Below are positions 43,386 to 55,919 of a stretch of 64,000 nucleotides of DNA, in pieces. The notes beneath the pieces are model-generated. The model searched no databases. It saw only the letters and a list, made by a program, of their open reading frames with translations, and was not told where the DNA came from. The position numbers were made by a program, and so were the translations under genes. Each line of letters starts with the position of its first letter. The stretch's first letter is position 1. The stretch lies in the NCBI GenBank assembly GCA_918807975.1, contig OU964934.1:16740001-16804000 (forward strand). The letters run 5' to 3'. This DNA comes from Aplidium turbinatum (Eukaryota; Chordata; Ascidiacea; Aplousobranchia; Polyclinidae).

Positions 43386-46300
43386 ATGAGCATCGCTGCT
43401 GAGTCTGCAATGGCAACAGATTTGGTTCACATAAACTCAACCACAGAGTCCGTCTGGCTAAGAGATGCAATCAATACTATGTAAGTTTCTTTCGCATAAA
43501 GTTTTTAAAAATTCTGTGTTATGTAATAAATGCGGTCTCTGGCATATCACAAAAGAGTAATCTGATGTCTATGGCCAACCTTGATCTATAACTTCTTAAT
43601 TCTAATTACTAATTAATGCAAGCATCTTTAATCAATATTATTCTAATACTTATTAGACATGTTAATATAGATGACTGGATAAAAGATGATTAGATGATGA
43701 TAAGATTAAAAAGAAAATTCGATTAAATGATATTAATATTGATTATTATTGATTAATATTAATTTAATATTGATTATATAAACTAATCGATCAATCTCTA
43801 ATCATTCCCTATAATTTAATTGCCATTTATTTTCTATTCATCACGTTAACTCAACTTTCCACCTTATCCGATTCGCTAACCTGGAACCTTTACCGTCTTC
43901 TTGTCACATTGGTTGAACGTCTGTTGATTTTGAGCCATTGGTGAAATGGACCAATTACCTGTCTGCTGGATAGCACTGTTTTTTACGCATCATTATACGT
44001 TGTCATTCTGATTTGATGGCAATTAGTCTTAGCTCTAGGATTTCACAGAATTTATTAAACTGCCCCGATGATCATTTGACTCAAGCAAGTTGAAAAAACT
44101 TCCACTAACATGGAGAATTCGTGTAGGCTATTGCTATGCTTTACTTAGGCACTAAATACCATATTATGTACCGTACAAGTTTTATTTCAAAATCAGGACT
44201 TTTGACCAGTTTCAAACACTGATTTCCGCAAAAAATGATACGTTATGTATTTGTATTATAATTTTACAGGACTTATGATGTGCCTTTTGACAATATCGGA
44301 GTCGGCATATCAGCCTTTATTATTTTCGTCTTACTTGTGTGTGGAGTATTGGGAAATTTCCTTACTATAGTTGTCATCATAAGTAATAAACCACTGAGGT
44401 AAGACGCTTACATGGATAAAGATGATTTCATCAGGAAAAAAATAGTTCACTTCAGGAGTGTGTGTTTGAATGGGGGCTGAAACTAAGAAAAGTTTTACAC
44501 TTTTTAACGACTAGTGTAGGAGTAAAGTATTTTTGTGAGTGTCCTTTCAAAGCTTGCGAAAAATTTATCTTTTATTCCTCGATTCGTACTTTGTATCTAA
44601 TCATTGACTGTTTTGAAGGTAAGCCAAAATATTTATTTTAATTTTCGTCTGATGTTTTACTGGAGTGGTTTGTAGGCTGTCAGTTTGTATAAGGAATATA
44701 TATAATCTCAGGAGTAGCAACTCTTTGTATTTTAGCTCACACCACACATCAGTAAAAAAAAAAGAAGAATCAGTGACTGATTTTTGTGCATCGTCATGCC
44801 CTTGTCGTTTTTTGCTCTAAAAATGAGATAAAACGATTAAACAGCATACCACTTGTTAAAACAGATGGAAATCGCGCATCAAAAACACCAAGTTGTCTAA
44901 TTAGCGGATGTAATGTAAGCCTAAGTGGTTTGCAATATTTGAGCATTCTTTACCAGAGCATCTCGTTTGGTTGTATACTTTTGTGAAAATATTTAGTGAG
45001 AGAGAAAACAGGTTATTACAATCGCATAGAGTTTCCAATCCTTGAATTATGGTCATCCCTACTTTGCAAAGCCTTCAGTGCAGCAGCGGATTCGAAAGGA
45101 ACACTTGATCATGTACCCCTGAACACCAAGGCAAAAGCAGACAAATTATTAGAGGACTTGGGGTGGAAACTTGGTCACATGTGGCTAAAAGACAAAAAGC
45201 ACTTATAACAAATTATAAATCTCTTCACTCAATCGTATAAAGCTCAAGTTAACAATTAAATTAACCTTTTTTAGTATTAATAAGAATGAAAGCTGTAATG
45301 GATTTTGAATTAGGAGAATACTAGTGGCACCTCGGACGGATTTCTAAATGACAGCAATTTATAAAACTCACAAAAATAACTCCTCGCTGTGTTGTAGAGT
45401 AAGGAAAATTAGCAAGCAGAATTAAGAAATAATTGAAGTTATCTTAACCTGTATTGCAATATTTTTTTTATCACTAACAATGTTTTAAACTTACATTTTT
45501 AATTATAACTATTTAATATCAACCGCTGAAGAAATCGAGCTTTAATTATATAAATCAAATACAAAAGTGCGTCATAATCAAAATGCATTATTATACTCGT
45601 TGTAGCGGACAATTGTTCAACACACACAAAGGGCGACCAAAAACAAAAATTGTCCACATTTTCTGGGGTCGCCTCCTTAAACCTCAAATATTTATGTTTC
45701 ATTGGATCTCAACTTTATAACATTTTTTTTACAACTTTTCTTTATTGGAACTTTGGCAATCCCGTTATTTAGATACTTTACTGCATAACTATAATTGCGA
45801 ATGCAAACTGCTCACTATAAGTTTTACATAACCTTGCGGTATTGTTACTTATTACAGAGACAGCGTTTTCATGCAATTTATTCTGTCACTTTGTGTGTCC
45901 GATCTGATCTCAGCACTAGTTAGCTGGCTTTTTTTGTACCGAAGAACTTGGGGATTCTACAGTTGGGAACCGCTGCCATATTGGCTTTGCCAGGTGCTAG
46001 TATAAACGTATTTAAGACGTATTTAATTTTAGGTATTTTGCATCGAGTTCAGTCTATTTGTCGTATGTTTGAATGGTATAAACCAGGGTTTCCCAAACTT
46101 TTTTGAGCTATGGACCACTATTTGTGAATTTTTTTGGGCTACGGACCACTAATTTTTCGTAAACAACTTTTTAACTGCAACGAAGGTGCAACAAGTAAGA
46201 TTTACGATACTGGATAGCAAAAGCTTTCGAAGTCATTTAAGTTGTAAAGAACTGCGGCAATTATCTTTGACAGGGTACATACTGTACAACGTAACTTATA

Positions 46301-49300
46301 TGTGTGTCTTTTTAATTTCTTGTCATATCGCCACGGACTATACCTGTGCAGTCGTCGCGGACCACCAATGGTCCGCGGATCACAGTTTGGGAAACCCTGG
46401 TATAAACTACGGTAGGCTATTTACTTTTCTTATACTAAACATCATTGTTTCGTCTTGTATGTGGGAATCTAATGTGCCTTTTTATGTCTGTGTCTTCTTT
46501 TTGTCATCATGCTTATATTGTGGTTGAAATTAACAACCTTCAAGCAGCGGGCACAAGTTTAAATAAAAGCATTTTTTGCAGTTTTATTGGAGTATCGATT
46601 TTATGACATCATACACCACAGCTTTACACGTTTTTTCTTTTGCTTTGTTGCGGTTCGGTTCTTTAAAATTTCCTTTCATCTATAACAGGATCAAACTTAT
46701 TCAAGCTCATGTAAGTGAACTTTTGTTAATTAATTCAATAAGTTAAATATTTAACATACCGTGTGGGATTTTTCCTTTAATTTGTGCAAGAAAAAATAGT
46801 AGCTCAATTTTGTGAAAAAATATCAGAAGTTAACATTAGAACTATCGAGATTTTTCACAACACAAAACAACCAAGCACTCCCATGTGATCGCTGTTTCAA
46901 AATACAGATATCATTTATCGTTTACCATATTTTACAGTGTTTCGCATTCGTAAAATTATCAACGTAAACTTCCATAACAATAATTAAAATGCGTGGATGA
47001 TATGAGCCAAGTTTTGAAACGGACGAAACATCATTAACTTAACAATAAAAGTCAGTCAAAAATGAGGTCAAAATCCAGATTTGAAAACAGTCGAAATACC
47101 ATGCAATGATAAACAGTCAAAAATTATCGTCTGGTAAGCTACTTCTAGCGTACAATTTTGGTAAAGAGGTGATTTTCTTGAACCATATACTAATAAAACC
47201 TACCAACCACACGGCATTTAACATTAATATAATAACATAAAAATAAACTAAAAATTACAAACGTTTTCGGCCATACTCATGTTAGCGATTACGATTACTT
47301 TCTTATTTTAATGCTAATGACTATCCTTAGTGGTTTTTTAATAAAATGCTGAGAAAGTTTTTGGATTAAATTTCTACTGACTCTCAGACGGAGGAGCGTG
47401 AACGTGAATTAAAAAACATTCTCACTGTCCCTTTTATTGGTAAAGAATCCAAATGTTTTGTGAATAATATGTCTAGTTTTATTAAATGGAAGTTCAACAG
47501 TGATATTATTCTCGTGTATAAAACATTTAAAGTTGGTTATTATTTTCAGCTTAAATCTAGGACTCCCTCATTTTTGTGTTCAAATGTCGTGTACATGTTA
47601 ACTTGTTCATGCGACACGAACTGTACATACATTGGTATGTCCACGCGATATTTGGCTACAAGAGTGAGGGTGCATTTGGATTTAACCGCTCTCAACAGAA
47701 AAAGTGCCATTAAAGGTCATATACTCGATTGCCAAACTTGTTCAAACAATAAACCATCCCTGGAGTCTTATAGAATTGTGCGTGAATGCTTCACCGAATC
47801 TGACATCAAAATCCACGATACTTTGCTAATAAAATCGTGCAATCCACGCCTCAATAGGCAGTTGTTCGCCGCAGGAACCTGCTATCTGCTAAATGTCTTC
47901 ACGTCATTTTGCGCCATTGATGTGTGTTTTGCCTTGCGCAATTAAGCGTCATGTGATTTTGCCTCTCCTCTGCTTTGCCGTTTCATTCTTATGCGCTTCT
48001 TTTTTCGATTTTGTGTATGTATTTCAGTTTTGTAGTTTCAATTTACATAGAAAATCACTCAGTTGGTTACTTGACAAGGGCTAACATGAGTATGACCGAA
48101 AAAGTTTGTTATTTTTAGTTTATTTTCATGTTACTATATTATGTTAAATGCCGTGTGGTTGTTAGGTTTTATTTGTCTACTTCTAATGTTAAAAGCTTTT
48201 TTTTTTAAAGAATATGAAAATGATTTTTAAAATGATATTTTTTCCGTTTGCAGCTGTGTTTGCTTTTGGTGTCAATAATTTATTGCGCATTTGTCAACGT
48301 TATATATAATTTTTGTAAACTTAGCAAAGCAAACTGCAGCACATTTTACCAGTTATAAATATTTTATTAATTTGCTTCATTTTTTGGGCCGGTTTAGACA
48401 AGTAAACAATGGACTAAGGTTCAAATCAAAGTAAGTAATTTTAGTCACTGTTTGAATGGAAGCTAATTATACCAGAAATTAATTTTTGCTTACATTCTTT
48501 CTATTTATATTAAAGATTAATACGTTTGATCAGGAATGTTGTAATTTGAAATACAATATTTCTTTTGCGCCGGTATCATCATCATCATTATGTTCCTTCC
48601 TCGTATTGAAGGTTGGATACAATGCGCCATTGTTTTGGTTATAGGTGAATTGTTCGTAAACAGTTTTTCGTAAAACAATTGTTCGTAAAAGCAATTCTTC
48701 GTAAAGCAATTTTTCGTAAAGCAATTCTTCGTATACATCAATTCTTCGTATAGGTGAATTGTTCGTAAACAGGTGATAGGTCAATTGTTCGTGAACAATT
48801 TTTCGCAACAGCAAGGTTTGTCTTGCAATTTCCGATGAAGGTGCATAATGCAAATTTTCCTGAATAACCAAGTTACGAGACATAAACAAATAAGCACAAT
48901 GAAAAAGCGCATTTTTTGTTATTTATTGGAATACAACAATTGTCTGTGTTTAGCAATTCTTTGCTTACACTACCAATACTACTTTAAGTAACTTCGTACA
49001 AATTGTCCACAAGCCAAGTTTAGTATGAAGTATTGTGTGCAATTCCACGCAAGTAAGCTAATCACAAATTTCATCATCTTGAAAGTCTTGACGCCAGGTT
49101 CGGACGACTCTAGTTAGTCTTTCTGCACTGTCCTTGTACTTCTTCTTTGGAGGGGGTCCTGCCTGGCCACTGACATACTGTTCAATGCGAACCTCATTTA
49201 GGTTTTGCTCTCGCTTGATTGCAGATATGAACTTCCAAATATCTGGATGATTTGCAGATACCTGGAACATGAACCCTCTGTGCCATCCTTCAATGCTATT

Positions 49301-52300
49301 ATTAGTTTTGGGAAGGCCACTGAGGACGCCATCATAGCAGTTCCACATTTGAATAGCAAACATTGGAGGACGGCGCCCTTGACGACGATCTGGGCGCCCA
49401 ACCCAAGTGTCTTCAAAGTAGTCAATTACTGGCTGAGCAACATCTGGTAATACATTCCCATCGTTTTTCTCCAAATGCACTGGCACAAATGGAAGAACCA
49501 GCCACGGTGAGTTGAAAGTGGGTACTCTCTGCTTACTGCATTGACCATGGCCATCTCAAAGTCAGTCATGATTGTCTCTGGAACAGCAACAGCAGGTAAC
49601 AACTCCATGAATGTATGTCCCTCTCCTTTTGTCCCCCAGCAGGGCATACACCAGAGGCACTGAAGTGTTTTCCTTCAGTCCGTGTATTGTGTAAAGCTGT
49701 TCAAACAGTGAAGGCACTGTCTTGAAGGTGCCGTCAGCATACCAGTGCTTTGAACGGGCAAGGAGCTGCAGATTTCTTTCAGTGGCACAATTATGTGTTT
49801 AAGCACAATTAGCACATCTCTAGCATATAGGCTACCCTAATTGATTGTTCGTAAACAATTGTAACTGTTTTTTAAAAAAAAAGCTGTAGCCTAACTTTTA
49901 TGAACATTTGTTTACGAACAATTAGTATTACGGTCAATTGCATGCCCGAAGAATTGCTTTACGAAGAATTGCTTTTACGAAGAATTGCTTACGAACAATT
50001 GTTTTACGAAAAACTGTTTACGAAGAAAACGTCGGACACCATTGTTTTCGACCATGAGCTGTTCGTATTGCTTTTTCATAACTTAATTTTGTCCATTTAG
50101 TGATGTTTGATGTCCAAATCATTGTTGGTCTGCCTTTGTTTCTTTTACCATTTATCTTTCCTTCTATTAATGATCTTTGTAACGAGTTTTGCCTTATTGT
50201 GTGTCCGAAATACCTCAATTTTCTTCTTTTGACTATTTGTAAGAGAACTTTACTTGAATTGAATTTGGATAATACTGTACTTCATCGTTAGTGATTTTTT
50301 GTTTCCATGAAATTTTTAACATTTGCCTGTAAGTCCAGAGCTCGAAGGCATCGATCCGTTGTTCCATTTTTTGTGATACTGTCCAAGTTTCAGAGTTGTA
50401 TAAAAGGGTTGACCAGATATAGCATTTTAGTATTCTTTCACGAATTGATAAATTTAAACTTTGATTGATTAAAACATTTTTATTTTTCCAAATATAGTTC
50501 TTGCAATTTCTATCCGTCTTAGAATTTCATGTTCACACCTCCCATCCTCAGTAATTAAATGTTCAAGATAAGAAGAAGATTTTACTTTTTGTATATTTTC
50601 ATTGTCAATTATAATTTGGAGTACTGGAGTGTCTGGTGATTTTGAGATTATCACTGATTTAGTCTTTTTAGCTTCATTGAACAGATAACACTTAAAATAC
50701 TGAAATTCGTTTTGACAATGCGCGGAGATAAACTTGGTTCAATGCTTTCTACAAGGCAAACTTATTACCGTGCATGCTTGAAAAAAGCGTCTAAATTCTA
50801 TTTTTCTAACTGCTATAAGCTATTGTTTTTTTGTAAATAAGGCAAGGCCTTCAGAGAGAGTGTTGTGAAGCTTTGTTACGTCAATAAGCTTTACTTTGAT
50901 TGTAGTGACGTCACTTTCTTGCAAGGTTGCACCTGATGAACATACTAAATTTTTCTGTATTTCTTGTGTTAATTTTTTTGCGTGATATTGGACGTGTCAA
51001 TATAAAAATATCAACACTCTAGATTTACTTGGCCACATTGTGGATCATCTGCTTTGGAGTTGGATATCTTCCTTTTTGGTTCCTCCATGGCGTTGGTCAG
51101 CGTACAACAATTGTTAAGAAAATGGGTGTCCCTATTGACTCTGGGTGGCCTATTTGCACTGTACTTAAAGCCAAGTAAGTTATTTCAGTAAATGATACTG
51201 CATTTAACCTCTCTGCTTTTTTCTTTGACATTATTTCTTTGAACATAGATTAACTGGTTAGAGTGCGTAATTATTATTTTGCAACTCGCGTTAGCGTACG
51301 TATTTAGCCTATTTAGGTGACCCCCGGTCCTTTTCGTCGCATTGTTATTTCATAGAGTGTTGGGGAGTACCCAGCTCTCATCAGGACAATAAGCTTTTCT
51401 TTTGCAATTTTTGCGTCATTTTGTTTCTTTGACTATTCCGGAAAAGTCAATGATGAAGTTTATTGTTTTCTAATGTAATCGCATCATTACTACAACCTAT
51501 CAGTCACGCCGCAATTGCCATTGGAAACAACGTTTGTCTGTTACTTCACATGCTGCAATAGCGCTTCCAGACAAAGGAGAAAAGCTCGAAGCGAAGTTAA
51601 GTTAAATGGCCTTCGTACCTTGATGGGTGCTGCTCAGTATAGTAGGCCTACCATAATAAAGAATTGCGTTTGTTCATCGATGGCTTTGTTTTGGTGATTA
51701 GTCTAGTTTGTTAAGCAAAACAATGTATGTATAATTGTATATTGTATATTTTGTTGTTTGTACTTAGTAGCTTAGTTAGTAAGTCTGATACTGTTCAAGT
51801 CAACTAATATATTAACGCAAAGCACAAGTTATATATTCTACATCTTAATTGTATCCTAAGGCTTGCTTCACGTCGTATTTTGATTGTTGCTAGGCCAGTA
51901 AACGTTAAATACGGTAGCCGTTTGTTTGGGTTGTAATCAACGTGATTGGTTCCAAATAGCGTTTATACAACTCAGAAATGTGCCTGGCATTACTTTCAGT
52001 TTTGTCTATGTAATAAACGACACGACGTAAAAAAAAAGCTTTTGCTGTAGGCTATCTCAAAAACGAGAGATAATTCGAAAAAAACAAGTGCATTTTCGGA
52101 ATCAGGAGCCTCGAAATACCCTAAAATGACTCTCACATGCCGTGCCTTTTAAAAAAAAATTGTTTGTTGGCCTGTGTTATCTTTGATAGCTCAATGATGA
52201 AATCTAATCTTCCAACTTTTTCTGTTGAGCCCACTGTTGATGGGCAGCACATGTGGGTGTGGTTGCGTGAGATTGGTTACTTGTTAATTCAACTACCCGT

Positions 52301-55300
52301 ATAGCCTACTTGCTTTACATCTAGCCTACTGCAAAGGCTTTGTTAAGAAAAACAGCTTTCTGGTGACTTTTCAACTGTCTTTTTAAAGAAGTATTCTTTG
52401 AATATGCTCTATGTAACATTTACTACCGGTATATGTCTTTGGTAGCTGACTGTACCAGCTAGACTATAAAACTTTCTGCAATTTAGAGAAGAACTGCTTG
52501 TTTAACGCGCTACAAAATACCGCCCTGGTAGTGTTATAAGAATAAGGCAATCGCTGTGAGCCTTCACATCCTGGGTTGGTATTATAACTGTGTGTGTTTT
52601 GCCTTTTTATTTGTAGGCTATGTGCATCGCCATATTTTGTAGGCCTACAGTGCTATAGAGAAATTTAACAATTTTGTAATTTGTTTGGCCAAATCGGGCC
52701 TAAAAACGGAAATTTTTCGCTGGTTGGCACAAAAGGCAAGCATGAAAACACAATGTATAAACGATTTGAAGTACAGTATTGGAAATACAGCAATGTTATG
52801 GGGGGTCTGGGGGGCTTCGCCCCCCAGAAGTTTGATTAACTTTAACTGCTACACTTTTGGGCCCACCTACTTTTAAAATGGTTCCTCCATCCCTGACCCC
52901 CAGGGTTTTACAAGGAAATTTTTAGGGGTACTTGGATGGCAGTTAAGTTTCATGTGTTGCTATTGTTTAACATCCTATATTAGAGAAAAATGTGTGTTGA
53001 TTGATAATAGTGCGTACATTTTGCTTGAATTTGCGTTATTGTGATGCAATAATGCGAAATTCACAACTTTGCCAGCAAGCTGCATGTGAGTGTGCGACGA
53101 TACGTGTGTAAAGATTTGCCCAATGATTTCTCTTCGTGGTGCAATCCTTGTGGTTTTGTCATGTTACAGACACCTGACAATAAGGCTCTAGGATTGCTCA
53201 CGAGATGCGAGCAGTTGGACAAAGATGAGTGCGACCTACCCTGTTGTATCTGATGTTGTTTTGAACTCTTTGCTGATAATCCGCACTACTTACTTGTGTG
53301 AGCAAGAATTTTAACGCTGTCAAACATAAAATGCAAATTTCGATCACGGCTTGATGTGGAGCATTACTTACGCTGATGCCTCTCTAATACCATTCCTCGA
53401 AACTTATTTGCAAGAAACAGGCACAGTCTTTGCACCAAAGTTCAGGATAACGTGCTTGAAGTAGTTATTTTTATTAGTATCCTTTGCAATACCATTAAAA
53501 TTTGTTATTACTAACTGTTAGTCAATATTCTTACCACTTAATAATGAAGTCTTAATTCATACAGACCATTAATTCAGTGTCAGCTTATTGGGAGTTCGGG
53601 TTGATTGTTGTACGACTCAGGGGGTACAACGCAACAAAGGTTAAGAACTTCTGGGCTAGAACAACTGTAGCGATGCGCATTTAACAGGATGACACTTTAT
53701 AAATCATTTCGTAACGGATTATTTTCAGTTTAAAACTGCAATAAAACTTTTAGGCTACTTAGTTTCAAGGGAGTGGTGGCCGGGCTAGCTACAAGCATGT
53801 GTCAGTACTACCTGAACTACTATTCAGAGAGAGTGCAGACTCGACGACCTCCTACGCCTTCAGGGCTACAGTCTTTCGCACTCTCTCATTGGATGCACAC
53901 TGTAGTGTACGTCTTTGATTTATGTACGTTTCGCATCCAAACAAAAATAAATGACCATCCATCCAGGCACGTCTTAAACCTTTCCACCTTTTCCGTTCAT
54001 TGAATTGTTGGTAGTGTTGGTATATCAATTATAGATAGTAGGCTACTATCGGTTACAAGTTAATGACAAAAAATAAAATGATATAATATAACACTTTCAG
54101 TTACAAGAAGTATCAACTCTATCAGAAGATCGTATATCCTTTGTTTTTGGTCACACCGACTGTTGGGGTTATTATTCTGTGCGTTGCTATAATAGTGAGG
54201 ATTGTGATGCGGAAAAACGTAGTCGCTTCGTCAATGGATGAGGTGAAGCAAAAACGCAAAGAAAAAAAAGCAGTGGTGCAGCTTCTTTTCATTATTTCCT
54301 CATTTCTGATGGGTTATGTTCCGTTAGTTGGTAAGTACTGAAACTACATAACAATGAAAAGATTTAGTCAATTCGGCTTGCAGTGTAGTAGCCTACATAG
54401 GGGCGAGGTCATTGAGACTTGGATTTAGTATTTGCTTCACCAGTGCTATCCAAAACATATCACATGCCGTACTCTACATTAAATTACTAAAACTTTTTTA
54501 AAACGGAAGGCAAAGCCCAATACCTCTCCTCCTTCCTGCGTACGCCATTTGTTGATTGACGTTTCCATATTTTTCGAATTTTATTATATTTACGATATAA
54601 GCACAATAAGAATTTGAATTCTTTGCGAGAAGGAAGATAATCAGTTGCACTTTAAATCTCTTTAATATATTATGACACCATGATGTTACCTACTCATATC
54701 TAAGGTTATTTTTTCAGCAAGAGGGTATGATCATGTATTTGGTAATATGATTATGATTCCATTCGAGTTGTGATACTAAAATAAATAACTTCTCTAGAAA
54801 TCTGACTCAACACACAACAGAAATAATAGTTTACTGAAAACTAATTTTGTCTAATAGTTTTAAAATTTTGAAGAACATATTTCACAAAAACTTGCACATT
54901 TTAACATTATAATGTTATAAACGTCGTTATATCAAAATAAATGAGTTCCAAAAATATGGTTCGGCAAATCTTTATTTTGGTATGCACTGCACAGTGATCT
55001 AACCTATATAAACCAACAAAACTTACAACATTGTATTAATATCTTAAACTTGTAATTTGTGGAAATAACCCGCAAAACGCATTTTGGACAAATTTTATTT
55101 CCAACTGCAATAGGATAATTTTGATTCATATTCAATATAGTCTATTTCACTTTAGCCTGAGTTTCTTCCTTAAACGTCCACAAAATTTCTAGGTCGTGTA
55201 ACCTATAGAACGCTATCAGGTTCACAAAAAGATCGATCTTGAACTAATGTTGTCTTGGTACAGACTTTGCAATCAAAGCATTTTTGTTTTATGTTCAGTG

Positions 55301-55579
55301 TACGAATATTGGTCTGTCGCATACGAACCATCAAGGGAGACGGTCACACTCGCTTACTGGTTCAATATGGTGCAGTATTTCTGTCTGCGGTTTTCGGAAT
55401 GCTTAAATCCTGTATTTTATAATCTGGGATCTTCAAAAATGAAAAAATACACCAAAGAAACGCTTTCAATTTTGTCCTGCAAGAAAAGATGTCGGAGAAG
55501 AAATAACAACGGATTAACAATCGATGATGATGATGATCATTCTGGAAAAAAACGACGAAAAACCTCCTCAAGCTTATAA
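43386..55579 (+). CDS. Rhodopsin-class GPCR, seven exons, 383 residues
   Basis: Exons are 43386-43480, 44270-44398, 45858-45993, 46582-46710, 51023-51174, 54101-54330 and 55299-55579 (TAA). All phases join. The ATG at 43386 gives a short N-terminus with N-S-T. Key positions are GN in span 1, CVSDL (D2.50) in span 2, WLCQ (C3.25), LRF in place of DRY in span 3, W in span 4, PIC (second extracellular loop cysteine), a proline in span 5, FLMGYVP in place of FxxCWxP in span 6, and LNPVFY in span 7. The tail is basic with a DDDDD run. The ligand is unknown; loop cysteines and layout fit a peptide-type receptor. An upstream in-frame ATG at 43410 is less likely. Confidence 0.87.
46084..46399. mobile_element. 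hAT-type MITE, 316 bp with exact 8-bp target duplication
   Basis: Ends cagggtttcccaaactttt and the complement agtttgggaaaccctg, flanked by gtataaac (46076-46083 and 46400-46407). The CAGGGTTTCCCAAAC end is of the common hAT type. It lies in the third intron of the GPCR gene. Confidence 0.88.
47195..48170 (+). mobile_element. Penelope-like retroelement fragment with GIY-YIG domain
   Basis: An open segment at 47460-47945 reads VVYMLTCSCDTNCTYIGMST, then TRVRVHLDL, GHILDCQTC and LLIKSCNPRLN. This is the GIY-YIG-type endonuclease pattern found at the C-terminus of Penelope-like elements (VY-x-C...YIG...R...H...LN). The reverse transcriptase is missing. About 95 bp at the two ends are inverted repeats (left aaaacctaccaaccacacgg, right complement). 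It sits in the GPCR intron between spans 3 and 4. Confidence 0.82.
48645..50030 (-). mobile_element. Mutator-like DNA transposon, decayed, with repetitive inverted ends
   Basis: The ends are arrays of ttcgtaaagcaattcttcgt-type units; the right end (49905-50030) is the complement of the left (48652-48800). The minus strand encodes MULE transposase pieces: HWYADGTFKTVPSLFEQLY (about 49760-49700), PETIMTDFEMAMVNAV and FFHLCQCIWRK (about 49600-49460), and GLPKTNNSIEGWHRGF with NHPDIWKFI (about 49310-49220). These come in the order expected for the family but in different frames, so the gene is broken. Confidence 0.82.
50018..50660 (-). mobile_element. LINE 3' fragment
   Basis: The minus strand reads SSSYLEHLITEDGRCEHEIL and RRIEIARTIFGKIK (50654-50470), then after a gap RYFGHTIRQNSL and GKRNKGRPTMIW (50218-50020). 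The YLGxxIxxDGxxxxEIxxRI...RYxGHxxR...GKRxxGRP order is the C-terminal region of a non-LTR reverse transcriptase. It adjoins the right end of the Mutator-like element. Confidence 0.75.
51175..54100. other. GPCR intron between spans 4 and 5, no other gene supported
   Basis: The intron holds AT-rich sequence and a GC-rich perfect hairpin at 52808-52828 (ctgggggg, cttcg loop, ccccccag). The phrase ggggtacaacgcaacaaagg, then ttaagaacttctgggctaga (about 53620-53660), looks like one end of a hAT element, but I find no partner end. Confidence 0.4.
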
Positions 55580-55919
55580 TAGGAGATTTATTTGGCAAAA
55601 TTTTCAAATTCATTTTCATTCCCGATTTTCGGATATAACGGGAGTATTATAAGATCTCTTGCGTATTTGTTTTTTACTTCCATTGAAAAAACTTAAAACG
55701 TAAAAATCGCCTCATATGATGTTTATGTTATTTCTGTTGTTGATATTCTAAGGTCGAATGTTGTTTGTTACTTTAACAAAACTCGCAAACAAGCTGCAAG
55801 ATCACTATTTTTCTTGTAAATATTTGCAGTAAAACACGAAGAAGTTGTTCTGATTTGTACGTGTGACCATGCGCAAGCTTAAAAGCGTAACCATGGCCAC
55901 CTGGAGATGTATTCAGATG

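Noticed and set aside
44786-45208. Open frames in the first large GPCR intron
   Set aside because: No recognised motif and no splice-compatible borders; the flanking GPCR exons join without them.
48254-48360. Hydrophobic frame LCLLLVSIIYCAFVNVIY as an extra GPCR exon
   Set aside because: The exons at 46582-46710 and 51023-51174 already join in phase 0 with canonical spacing between spans 3 and 4; the frame ends in a stop with no donor.
48645-48800. CRISPR-like repeat array
   Set aside because: The units are adjacent, diverged and mirrored at 49905-50030 around a transposase; they are transposon termini in a eukaryotic genome.
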